From: a virus
Strand: one strand, 5' to 3'
Virus record (IMG/VR): IMGVR_UViG_3300049046_000039
Location: 1 to 64,000 of that record
Length of the DNA stretch: 64,000 bases
Shown: positions 52,510 to 58,945 of the stretch, piece after piece
Numbering within the stretch: the first letter of the stretch is position 1
How the letters are laid out: the number at the start of each line of letters is the position of its first letter
Position numbers and translations under genes: made by a program
Notes under the pieces: generated by a model
The model's input: the letters and a program-made list of their open reading frames with translations, nothing else
The model's database searches: none
Told to the model about the DNA's origin: nothing

Positions 52510-52838
52510 AATACTTCCATATCTACTCTAGCTACTCCTCGATTGAGGATGCCTATCGCTCTCGCCGCGCCTCGAGACAAGTCTATCTCTCGATGCTTAT
52601 TAAACGGACCGCGATCATTGATGGTCACTACTACAGACTTATGGTTAGAGATGTTCGTCACTCTAACTTTAGTACCGAACGGAAGAGTTCGGTGTGCGGC
52701 CGTCAGGCCGTCTGGTTTGAATCTCTCACCACTGGCTGTAGTATGTCCGTGGTGATAGTAAGATGCTACAACTTCCTTAGCTGCAGTTGGGAATGCAGCT
52801 AAAGTAATAGCTGCTGCGATGATACACACTTTGCGCAT
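52506..52838 (-). CDS. RlpA-like double-psi beta-barrel protein, exported
   Basis: 110 residues: signal peptide (to about residue 21), then A-S-Y-Y-H-H-G ... T-A-S-G-E-R-F, A-A-H-R-T-L-P-F-G-T and N-D-R-G-P-F ... D-L-S-R-G-A-A. This is a complete RlpA-type DPBB domain. RlpA proteins are septal lytic transglycosylases or peptidoglycan binders, so a role in host wall remodelling or lysis is plausible. Confidence 0.88.
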   Translation of the reverse strand: MRKVCIIAAAITLAAFPTAAKEVVASYYHHGHTTASGERFKPDGLTAAHRTLPFGTKVRVTNISNHKSVVVTINDRGPFNKHREIDLSRGAARAIGILNRGVARVDMEVL

Positions 52839-52888
52839 CGTTGGTCCTTTCCTTGTTTAAGGGATTGGTCAACGGCCTTAGGTTGTAC

Positions 52889-53158
52889 TCAGGGAGCAGG
52901 ATTAAAGACGTGGTTGACTCGGTCTAACCGGAAAGCTCTCCAGTCGGACTTATCCATGTCCCAGACAGAAACAGAAAGATCGCTGTCATTAGCAGACCTC
53001 TGTTCGTATGCTGGGGTGTATGTTTCCATTTCCTTTTCGAGAATGGTTGGGTTTAGGGTGCAGCGCATGTCGCGCTTGCTACCGTCGGCTTTTGTAAAGT
53101 TTACGAGGATAACACCCTGGCGGAGTTCATTAAGCATTTCTTCACGATTTAGTAACAT
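52889..53158 (-). CDS. DUF2693-like SH3-fold protein
   Basis: 89 residues. V-N-F-T-K-A-D-G-S-K-R-D-M-R-C-T-L matches the V-x-F-x-K-x-D-G-x-x-R-x-M-x-C-T-L pattern of a small phage family of unknown function, and ends with V-W-D-M-D-K-S-D-W-R-A-F-R. Confidence 0.78.
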   Translation of the reverse strand: MLLNREEMLNELRQGVILVNFTKADGSKRDMRCTLNPTILEKEMETYTPAYEQRSANDSDLSVSVWDMDKSDWRAFRLDRVNHVFNPAP

Positions 53159-53382
53159 TATTTTAAGTGCTCTCTCAATTCAGTAAATCCTCCGATGTAA
53201 GTTCCATCTTCGGTTTCAATTTGCGGAAAAGTTTTCGCGTCGGGAAACTTTTCCAGAAGCTCTTCACGAGTAAAGTCTTCGTCTAGACTCTTGTACTCGT
53301 AAGTGTGTCCAGCGCTCTTTATAGCGATAATCGCTCTAGTGCAGAACTGACACTGTGGTTTACCATAAACAACGTATTGCAT
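53158..53382 (-). CDS. Glutaredoxin
   Basis: 74 residues. Y-G-K-P-Q-C-Q-F-C near the N terminus (CxxC redox site), T-F-P-Q-I with cis-Pro, and Y-I-G-G-F-T. Likely electron donor for ribonucleotide reductase, as phage NrdC. Confidence 0.88.
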   Translation of the reverse strand: MQYVVYGKPQCQFCTRAIIAIKSAGHTYEYKSLDEDFTREELLEKFPDAKTFPQIETEDGTYIGGFTELREHLK

Positions 53383-53397
53383 GTGTTCTCTAACATT

Positions 53398-53426
53398 AAG
53401 GGGCGCCAGACAAACTAGCGCCCCTG
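53398..53426 (-). terminator. Terminator behind tRNA-Thr
   Basis: GGGGCGC pairs with GCGCCCC on the - strand, then CTTAATG; short T run. Confidence 0.55.
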
Positions 53427-53433
53427 AAGGTAT

Positions 53434-53507
53434 GGTGCTTTCTAACAGAATCGAACTGTTGATCCCGGGTTACAAAGCCGGTGTTATACCACTTAACTAA
53501 GAAAGCG
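53434..53507 (-). tRNA. tRNA-Thr (TGT)
   Basis: 74 nt with CCA encoded. Acceptor GCTTTCT/AGAAAGC, anticodon loop TTTGTAA (TGT), T arm AACAG-TTCGATT-CTGTT, discriminator A. One C-C mismatch at the end of the anticodon stem. Linear, normal order. Confidence 0.93.
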
Positions 53508-53515
53508 TGTCGGTT

Positions 53516-53523
53516 ATTTATAC
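53516..53523 (-). promoter_or_regulatory. T4-type late promoter TATAAATA
   Basis: Perfect TATAAATA on the - strand, just ahead of tRNA-Thr. Confidence 0.65.
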
Positions 53524-54129
53524 TCAGAGATTGTGAGTATACTGACCGAAGTTCGGATGGCCGTATTGCTCTCGACGAGCCTTGATCTTGGCGCGAAGCT
53601 CGCTGAGCTCGATAGGACGATAGTCGATCTGCTCGACAGAGACGTTCATGTACAGAGGATCTGGCCAGTATGTGTACTCATTGTCGAATGAGTTAAAGTC
53701 TCGCTTCATTACTTCATTAGCGTGAAGGTGACCGTGAACGTTAACGTTCCAGCGCTGAGTTACCGACTCGGGGTGAAGTGGGACGTGCGAGAGGACCATG
53801 TCTTCCAGAACACGAACGCCATAGACTTCCTTGAAGTACTTCAAGTAGTCTTTGATCTTTCCATTGTCGTGGTTGCCACGAATCAGACGCTTAGAACCGT
53901 TAAGTCTCTCGAGAGTCGAGAGAAACTTAAGATTGATCACTACGTCTCCGAGGTGGTAGACCTTATCCTGCTCTCGTACCACCTCGTTCCAGCGACGCAC
54001 CATCTCTTCGTCCATCTCCTGAGCATTAGCGAAGGGACGAAGTGGCGAACCATCTTTGCGCTTGAACGTCGTGCAACACTTTTCGTGGCCGAAGTGAGTG
54101 TCAGAAATAAAGAAGATGTTCGCCGACAT
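53524..54129 (-). CDS. Calcineurin-like metallophosphoesterase
   Basis: 201 residues. I-S-D-T-H-F-G-H, H-L-G-D-V-V, I-R-G-N-H-D-N-G, S-H-V-P and N-V-H-G-H-L-H cover the complete metal site. Substrate unknown. Confidence 0.9.
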   Translation of the reverse strand: MSANIFFISDTHFGHEKCCTTFKRKDGSPLRPFANAQEMDEEMVRRWNEVVREQDKVYHLGDVVINLKFLSTLERLNGSKRLIRGNHDNGKIKDYLKYFKEVYGVRVLEDMVLSHVPLHPESVTQRWNVNVHGHLHANEVMKRDFNSFDNEYTYWPDPLYMNVSVEQIDYRPIELSELRAKIKARREQYGHPNFGQYTHNL

Positions 54130-54233
54130 AGTTACGTTCTCAGATGTTTTCTAAAAGCTTTGCGGCAGCAAAACCGATAATGCCGCCAATGATTAGCCCA
54201 GTGATCATAGTATATACTCTTTTCTTGGAAATG

Positions 54234-55391
54234 TCAAACAATAATGTGAGGAACGAATTTTGCAGTATTGCTAGTAATGAGGCCGTCCTCACGAATGCCC
54301 ATACCTACTGCAGCACCGTCGACCGACCAGACGCCGAGTACGGGATACTTACCACTGAACTCAGGAAGAGAGTAGCGCTCTTGATAGACGTAGCCGTCAG
54401 AACCGTACTCGCCACCGGTCGCGCTAAGAGTCTTACCGAACTGGTCCTTGACAAGGATGTTCGAACCTTCGCGAGCCAGAATAGGCTTCGAGACGTATCC
54501 GCTGGAGAAGTCACGATTGTTGACCGGAACTTCGAAGCTTGCGGCAAGGAGGTTCTTATGATTTGGGAACATCTTCCACAGAATCGGAAGAATCGCCTTG
54601 TTAGACCAGATCATCTTCCAGACAGGTTCGATCCACGTGGTGATGTCGGCTGAAGCGAGAATGTTGTTAGCGAACTTCTCGTTGACCATCCACTCCCAAG
54701 GATAGAGATGCTGAATCGTCGACATATGGTAATTGTCGAGATCAACGAAAGCTTCGCCATCCCAACCGATGTCGTTGATCAGAATACCGTGACTGATGAT
54801 GCCGGCTTCTTCTGCCATATCTCGCATGTAGGAGACATTGACGGCATCTTCACCGGCACCATCGTCGGCGTGAGTAAACCAGACGTGCTTCTCAGGAAGC
54901 AGAGGAGCGATGTACTTCCAGCGCTCGACGATAGCTTCGTGAATGCCATTGAACTGATCCACGCCCTCGCCGAACATGTCGTTCTTCCAGTGCCATTGGA
55001 CTACCGAAGCTTCGAGAAGACTGGTCGGAGTGTCGCAGTTGAACTCGAACATCTTGGGGTCGGTGCGACCGTCATAACCAAAGTCGAAGCGACCGTAGTT
55101 AAGAGCCGGTGGCTCGCTATCCCAAGTGTCGATAATGTACTGGTGGAAGTGAGGAGGAATCCCAAACTGGTTGAGGATGTGGTAGTTAGAGACGATATAG
55201 TCTCCAGCTACAATCATCATCTTGTAGCAGTTGTTAGCCGCTTCCTCAATTCTCTCGATGTCTGAAGACGAGAATGCGTAGTATGCGTCCTCGTTCCAGT
55301 AAGGTTCGGCCGAAGCACTGTGCCAGAGAAGACCCTGACCCTCGACGATCGCCTTCCAATTGTGGCGAGGAGTTGAAGAGTGACGCAGCAT
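54234..55391 (-). CDS. Glutathionylspermidine-synthase-like ATP-grasp enzyme (YgiC type)
   Basis: 385 residues. R-F-D-F-G-Y-D-G near residue 100, E-F-N-C-D-T-P-T-S-L near 114, E-P-V-W-K-M-I-W near 256 and K-P-I-L-A-R-E-G-S-N-I near 307 match the YgiC/YjfC branch of the glutathionylspermidine synthase C-terminal domain (ATP-grasp). It forms an amide bond between a peptide and an amine; the substrate of this branch is not established. It is directly joined to a YgiB-like gene, as in enterobacteria. Confidence 0.88.
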   Translation of the reverse strand: MLRHSSTPRHNWKAIVEGQGLLWHSASAEPYWNEDAYYAFSSSDIERIEEAANNCYKMMIVAGDYIVSNYHILNQFGIPPHFHQYIIDTWDSEPPALNYGRFDFGYDGRTDPKMFEFNCDTPTSLLEASVVQWHWKNDMFGEGVDQFNGIHEAIVERWKYIAPLLPEKHVWFTHADDGAGEDAVNVSYMRDMAEEAGIISHGILINDIGWDGEAFVDLDNYHMSTIQHLYPWEWMVNEKFANNILASADITTWIEPVWKMIWSNKAILPILWKMFPNHKNLLAASFEVPVNNRDFSSGYVSKPILAREGSNILVKDQFGKTLSATGGEYGSDGYVYQERYSLPEFSGKYPVLGVWSVDGAAVGMGIREDGLITSNTAKFVPHIIV

Positions 55392-55768
55392 TACGAAGAC
55401 GCCGAACCGTACGAGCTGGCCGAAGAGCCGAAGCCGCCGCGCTGGACGGTGCTGTTGCTCTTGGTGTAGCTGGTAGAGGAAGGCTTGTTGTATGTGCCAT
55501 AGCTGCGAGGAATGGTAGAGCCGTACGCAGGAACTCGCTGGCCATTGTTCATGAAGAACATGCCGTAGTATCCGCCGCCACCACCCGAAGAACCACGGCA
55601 GTAGCTGTCAGCTACACGCTTGTTAGTGCGCTTGTCGACACATGCGGCGTTGCGACGCTTATCGTCATCATCGTCGTCGTAGTAGTCCGTACGAGGCTGA
55701 CCACATCCAGCAACGGTCACTGCGAGAGCGGTAGCGACCGCCGTGGTAATATTCAGAGTCTTCTTCAT
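55391..55768 (-). CDS. YgiB/DUF1190-like lipoprotein
   Basis: 125 residues. Lipobox V-A-G-C (Cys about 22), Asp-rich stretch, a Gly-rich segment (residues 62-71), and the ending T-V-Q-R-G-G-F-G, which is the signature ending of YgiB-type proteins. One-base overlap with the YgiC-like gene gives the same gene pair as ygiB-ygiC in bacteria. Confidence 0.75.
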   Translation of the reverse strand: MKKTLNITTAVATALAVTVAGCGQPRTDYYDDDDDDKRRNAACVDKRTNKRVADSYCRGSSGGGGGYYGMFFMNNGQRVPAYGSTIPRSYGTYNKPSSTSYTKSNSTVQRGGFGSSASSYGSASS

Positions 55769-55823
55769 AATATCTCCTATTGTGGAGTGGCGATTACTAC
55801 CACCACTCCCATTTAGAATTCAC

Positions 55824-56507
55824 TTAGTACTGGTCGAACTTAAGCAAATTATATCCTCTTAGCAAGCCGCGCTTATGTTCTTCCAGAGGATATACTCCAA
55901 TCGAAGTCTTTTGATTTCCGATGTCCGGTTCTCTAAACACTACGTATGGAACTTTCATGCTCCCCAGAACTTTCTCTACTTCTTCGAGCTCGTACGCGTT
56001 ACGTACTCCGCAGCAAGTAAAGTGTAAGCCCTTAACGAGTTCTGGAGACTTTTGAGCGATGAGTGCGCCAAGTTCGAGAGCAGCGTGAGACGTCTGAACC
56101 AGCTGATACTCGTCGAAGATGTCTTGACGAGTGAAGAAGTAGGAGTACCTCCTGATCAGGAGCGCTCTATTTACGCTTAATCTAAGCGCGTGAAGCTCGG
56201 CGTGCTCTTCTTCGGTCAGAACTTCAGCAGCGTTTTGACCTAGAACAAAGTTCTTCAGACCAATGAGCATGCCGTTGTAGTTGTTGGTGATTGCGTCGAA
56301 TGGAACTCTACCGTTCGCCAGCTTGGACACCTTACTGACCGGAGGAAATGCTCGACGGAGAAGGTGAATGGCGATGTCTCTCTTATCGTCGAGAGATTCT
56401 GCACGGGAGTTGATAGCCTTTAGAAGACAGTAGTCGATCATGTCTCGCGTAGTGTTCTTCTTTTGAGAGGCGAGAGTCTTCCAGGCGGTTTTGTAATCAA
56501 AGTTCAT
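55824..56507 (-). CDS. Unknown protein
   Basis: 227 residues from the ATG after AAGGAATTC. N-terminal two thirds helical; the last 75 residues (T-C-C-G-V-R-N-A-Y-E-L ... S-I-G-V-Y-P-L) vaguely recall a peptidyl-tRNA-hydrolase-2-type sheet, too weak to assign. Not recognised. Confidence 0.65.
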   Translation of the reverse strand: MNFDYKTAWKTLASQKKNTTRDMIDYCLLKAINSRAESLDDKRDIAIHLLRRAFPPVSKVSKLANGRVPFDAITNNYNGMLIGLKNFVLGQNAAEVLTEEEHAELHALRLSVNRALLIRRYSYFFTRQDIFDEYQLVQTSHAALELGALIAQKSPELVKGLHFTCCGVRNAYELEEVEKVLGSMKVPYVVFREPDIGNQKTSIGVYPLEEHKRGLLRGYNLLKFDQY

Positions 56508-56530
56508 TATTGAATTCCTTAATCTTGAGT

Positions 56531-56559
56531 AATATAACACGTAATAAAACAAATGTAAA
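56531..56559 (-). promoter_or_regulatory. Sigma-70-like promoter
   Basis: TTTACA, 17 bp, TATATT on the - strand. Confidence 0.75.
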
Positions 56560-56607
56560 TAACATTTTTACGGTAAGATTAAGGCGGGCCGGTTGAGTTC
56601 TAACGCA

Positions 56608-56859
56608 TTACTCTTCTCCTGATATTGTTGCGACACCGTCAACAATTTCTACCGAGCACTTCTTGAGCTTGATAGAGCCTTTGGTGTGTGAGTTGTCTGG
56701 AGTTTCTTTTGTAGAGAAGCCGATGTTACAGTCGACATGGTCTACGTAAAACGTCTGCCCTTTTAGTTTAAGAACCCACATGGGAATCTTAGGATCGGCT
56801 AGGTGACCCTTATTGAAGTGAAATACTACTTCTTTACAGTTCTAAAAAGTCTGCTTCAT
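56608..56859 (-). CDS. Conserved phage protein with an in-frame amber codon
   Basis: ATG at 56859 after AAGGA, then M-K-Q-T-F, TAG at 56844-56842, then a further 77 sense codons to TAA. The continuation (V-V-F-H-F-N-K-G-H-L-A-D-P-K-I-P-M-W-V and later K-E-T-P-D-N) is well-formed coding sequence resembling a small T4-like family. No alternative start lies between the amber codon and the conserved part. Expression needs amber read-through, and the phage has a CTA-anticodon tRNA 480 bases upstream in the same direction. Disruption by point mutation is the alternative. Confidence 0.7.
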
Positions 56860-56863
56860 TTTG

Positions 56864-57322
56864 TTATTCCTTAAATTCGCTAGTAACATTTACCAACTCT
56901 GTTGGCAGATAGAATACTTCAAAATCTTCAACTACTCTCCAGTATTCGCCGTCAGCCCACGATCCTACTAGTTCTGTTACAGCATCGCGAAGAATGTCTT
57001 CTACGTACTTAGAGTCTTCCTCAGAAAGAATGTGATAGTCGAATTCTTTTGGAACTGACACGTTATTCTGGTTATATGAGTCTACAATCTTCTTAAGATC
57101 TGGAACAAGCTCCGAGTCATTTTCACGACCCTCGTAGTCGCTATGTCTATCGACATTTCCATACTTACCACCATCGTAAGTCGACCTAAACATAAGAGCG
57201 ACGTCGACGTAGAACTTAACATGGTCTACTTCCAGACCAGTGAATTCTTTAGTCATGTAGTTGTCGGCGTCATTTTCCCAAGTGGTCAGCTTAAGAATGT
57301 ATCCAGGCTTAATGTTTGTCAT
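56864..57322 (-). CDS. Unknown acidic protein
   Basis: 152 residues from the ATG after AAGGTG. Mixed alpha/beta, Asp/Glu/Val/Tyr-rich. Lies directly between the suppressor tRNA and the amber-containing gene. Not recognised. Confidence 0.7.
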   Translation of the reverse strand: MTNIKPGYILKLTTWENDADNYMTKEFTGLEVDHVKFYVDVALMFRSTYDGGKYGNVDRHSDYEGRENDSELVPDLKKIVDSYNQNNVSVPKEFDYHILSEEDSKYVEDILRDAVTELVGSWADGEYWRVVEDFEVFYLPTELVNVTSEFKE

Positions 57323-57336
57323 AATCACCTTAGTAA

Positions 57337-57413
57337 TGGTGCGCGTGACGGGACTCGAACCCGTGACGTCATGATTTTAGAGATCACCGCTCTTCCAACT
57401 GAGCTACACGCAC
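57337..57413 (-). tRNA. Amber-suppressor tRNA, anticodon CTA
   Basis: 77 nt with CCA. Acceptor GTGCGTG/CACGCGC, D arm GCTC/GAGC, anticodon stem GTGAT/ATCAT, loop CTCTAAA (U33, CTA, A37), T arm ACGGG-TTCGAGT-CCCGT, discriminator A. The anticodon reads UAG. Short variable region rules out Leu, Ser and Tyr bodies. Linear and canonical. Amino acid not determined. Confidence 0.92.
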
Positions 57414-57652
57414 ATATTGTTTCTTATGTATGATGCTACCGAACTTGGCGTCATCACGTTTACAGAACATTCATCGTCTGGATATCGGAACTCCGAAGTT
57501 TCGAGTTCTACCGCGTCCACTAACTTCTTAGTGCCAGTCTCTGAGTTTACTATCTCGACGTAAGAGCTACCACGATAGTAGTAATAGTCAGTGCCGTCGA
57601 CGTTAATCGTTCTAGCACCCTTGCGCTTATTTGTCTTGCTCGGTTTACTCAT
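57404..57652 (-). CDS. Small basic protein whose amber stop lies in the suppressor tRNA gene
   Basis: 82 residues from the ATG after GAGGCAG; longer upstream readings run through an RNA element and are rejected. Basic N terminus (S-K-P-S-K-T-N-K-R-K) and Y-Y-Y-Y-R. The stop TAG coincides with positions 8-10 of the suppressor tRNA gene, so mRNA and tRNA are mutually exclusive products of one transcript. Not recognised. Confidence 0.65.
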   Translation of the reverse strand: MSKPSKTNKRKGARTINVDGTDYYYYRGSSYVEIVNSETGTKKLVDAVELETSEFRYPDDECSVNVMTPSSVASYIRNNMCV

Positions 57653-57670
57653 GACTGCCTCTTTAATAGC

Positions 57671-57761
57671 GGGTTGCCGTGTTTTCCACCATTGGAAAAC
57701 GCCTGTTTTGGCGGCGTTTATTGGAATCGAACCAATTAGTACGGTTTGCTGTAAGCAACCC
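57671..57761 (-). ncRNA. Clamped tRNA-like element U3 (permuted)
   Basis: Closing stem GGGTTGC/GCAACCC. Inside: motif TTACAGCAAACC, T arm ATTGG-TTCGATT-CCAAT, acceptor 3' strand AAACGCC, G, CCA, linker AAACA, acceptor 5' strand GGCGTTT, a shortened D-arm region, then the closing stem. So T arm and 3' acceptor precede the 5' acceptor. An anticodon arm cannot be found. G follows the stem. Confidence 0.75.
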
Positions 57762-57771
57762 ATTTTTTTAC

Positions 57772-57878
57772 AGGATCAACTTGGTTTGTTGCCTTTACCG
57801 TTTGGCTATTCGTCGAAGTCGACAAAATGGGAATCGAACCCATAATACACAAATTGTGTGATTTGCTGAACTGATCCT
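57772..57878 (-). ncRNA. Clamped tRNA-like element U2 (permuted)
   Basis: Closing stem AGGATCA/TGATCCT. Inside: GTTCAGCAAATC, half anticodon stem TTTGT, T arm ATGGG-TTCGATT-CCCAT, acceptor TTTGTCG, A, linker CTT, acceptor CGACGAA, then TA-GCC...GGC D arm and ACAAA, which pairs with TTTGT. No CCA encoded. The joined anticodon loop would be 8 nt and its anticodon is ambiguous. Confidence 0.75.
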
Positions 57879-57888
57879 AAATTAGTAC

Positions 57889-57984
57889 AGGCTTCAGATT
57901 TAGGTGGGAATCGAACCCACACAGATCGATTAGAAGTCGATTGCTCTACCTTTGAGCTACTGAAAGGTTTGCTGTAAGAAGCCT
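57889..57984 (-). ncRNA. Clamped tRNA-like element U1 (Arg TCT body)
   Basis: Closing stem AGGCTTC/GAAGCCT; TTACAGCAAACC follows the 5' strand. The cargo is in normal order: D arm GCTC/GAGC, anticodon arm ATCGA-CTTCTAA-TCGAT (TCT), T arm GTGGG-TTCGATT-CCCAC. The inner acceptor is poor (CTTTCAG versus CTAAATC), so the clamp stem may replace it. First element behind the promoter at 57994. Confidence 0.75.
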
Positions 57985-57993
57985 TATAACCTA

Positions 57994-58022
57994 ATTATAT
58001 AACTTTTGTCTAAGAATGTCAA
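57994..58022 (-). promoter_or_regulatory. Promoter of the U1-U2-U3 array
   Basis: TTGACA, 17 bp, TATAAT on the - strand. The expected transcription start is 2-3 bases before the clamp stem of U1, so the transcript would begin with a base-paired end. Confidence 0.8.
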
Positions 58023-58035
58023 CTAGTTTTTTGCG

Positions 58036-58539
58036 TTAGCTAGTCGGCAGCTTAAGAGATTTTAGAGCAGCGATGCTCAGCGAGTTCTCGATCTTAAAGA
58101 TTCGATTGAGCTGAAGCGTAGAGCGTCTCCAGTGTGGAACCTTAAAGCTCTCGTACTCGTCCTTAATCTTTGATATGAAGTCTTGGCGAGCTACACCAGC
58201 AGCTCGATACTTATCCATCGCTTCTTTGTATTCTGGAGTTCCGGCCGGTGCCAGAGCCGCGTAGTCGGCCCACTTAGGATAGGCGTAGTCTTTAATGCGC
58301 TTATCGCTGTAGTAGTTCGGCACTTCAATACCAGTCTCGACGTGACGCCACTTAGTAGTGGGTTCGTACATCATTACTGTTACTGACTTACTGGTTCCAG
58401 TGGTAACAAATCCAGCGTAGACTGCAACTCTGGTATTGACATTGTGAGCGTATCCAGTGGTTACTGCTAGAACTTCTTCACCGACGTTAATAGTCTGCCC
58501 GATACTGTTAGTAAAGGGTTCACGAATTAACTTCTTCAT
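58036..58539 (-). CDS. Unknown protein between the two RNA arrays
   Basis: 167 residues. N-terminal 70 residues beta-rich (I-N-V-G-E-E-V-L-A-V-T-T), then a helical half with W-R-R-S-T-L-Q-L near the end. The N-terminal pattern suggests a small beta-barrel. Not recognised; may be cotranscribed with U4-U5. Confidence 0.7.
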   Translation of the reverse strand: MKKLIREPFTNSIGQTINVGEEVLAVTTGYAHNVNTRVAVYAGFVTTGTSKSVTVMMYEPTTKWRHVETGIEVPNYYSDKRIKDYAYPKWADYAALAPAGTPEYKEAMDKYRAAGVARQDFISKIKDEYESFKVPHWRRSTLQLNRIFKIENSLSIAALKSLKLPTS

Positions 58540-58557
58540 AATGATCCTATTGTTAGC

Positions 58558-58684
58558 AGGCTAGCTTTTGTGCTTTACGCGCTCTATCCAGCTGAGCTAC
58601 TCTCCCGCATGGTGGGAGAGGTGGGATTCGAACCACACGACCTCGTCCTTCTAATGGAATGCAATGAGTTGCTGAAACTAACCT
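58558..58684 (-). ncRNA. Clamped tRNA-like element U5 (permuted, anticodon TAG)
   Basis: Closing stem AGGTTAG/CTAGCCT (one G-U). Inside: TTTCAGCAACTC, anticodon loop ATTAGAA with GGACG behind it, T arm, acceptor CTCTCCC, A, CCA, linker TGC, acceptor GGGAGAG, TA, D arm GCTC/GAGC, GCG. Joining CG from the end to TCC from the beginning restores the perfect stem CGTCC/GGACG. The body looks Arg-like, the anticodon would read CUA (Leu). Confidence 0.78.
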
Positions 58685-58693
58685 AAAGTTAAC

Positions 58694-58818
58694 AGATTCG
58701 CTTTTTTATCTAACGTGCTACTATTACACCACACCCCGATAGATGGCCGGGGTGCCAGGAATTGCACCTGGACCTTTCCTTTAACAGAGGAATGATAGAG
58801 AGTTGCTGAAACGAATCT
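58694..58818 (-). ncRNA. Clamped tRNA-like element U4 (permuted, Asn GTT)
   Basis: Closing stem AGATTCG/CGAATCT. Inside: TTTCAGCAACTC, TCTA, anticodon arm TTCCT-CTGTTAA-AGGAA (GTT, 58783-58785), T arm CCAGG-TGCAATT-CCTGG, acceptor CACCCCG, G, CCA, linker TCTAT, acceptor CGGGGTG, D arm GTG/CAC, TAGA, A-rich strand. Discriminator G fits Asn. The break lies between D arm and anticodon arm. TCTA and TAGA form an extra inner helix. Confidence 0.82.
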
Positions 58819-58821
58819 AAA

Positions 58822-58941
58822 TCACAGTGACCAGACGTCGGCGTCGTCTAAGCCGTCATCGTAGCCTTTTCGGTTTGTTGGATCGATAGCTGCGGCCAGA
58901 ACTATGAGGCCGAAAGAAACCAAGATAATGGTAGCAATCAT
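58822..58941 (-). CDS. Single-span membrane micro-protein
   Basis: 39 residues, ATG after GGAGGG. Hydrophobic residues 2-19, then an acidic tail (D-D-G-L-D-D-A-D). Ends 4 bases before U4. Not recognised. Confidence 0.6.
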   Translation of the reverse strand: MIATIILVSFGLIVLAAAIDPTNRKGYDDGLDDADVWSL

Positions 58942-58945
58942 ACTA

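Noticed and set aside
54140-54208. 22-residue hydrophobic reading frame
   Set aside because: Its ATG lies directly behind a TTGACA-17-TATACT promoter, too close to be transcribed from it, and the ribosome binding site is weak.
57404-57763. Longer 119-residue version of the gene next to the suppressor tRNA
   Set aside because: The extra N-terminal part is the translated U3 RNA element; a good ATG with ribosome binding site exists at 57652.
57671-57984. CRISPR-like array because of regular 10-nt spacers
   Set aside because: The units are about 90-107 nt, differ in sequence and hold T arms and acceptor stems; no Cas genes are in the window.
58653-58653. U5 as a second amber suppressor
   Set aside because: Its anticodon is TAG, which reads the Leu codon CUA, not the stop codon UAG.
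57671-58818. Group I introns interrupting tRNA genes
   Set aside because: The distance between halves is far too short for an intron core, no P7-type pairing is seen, and the linker lies between acceptor ends.
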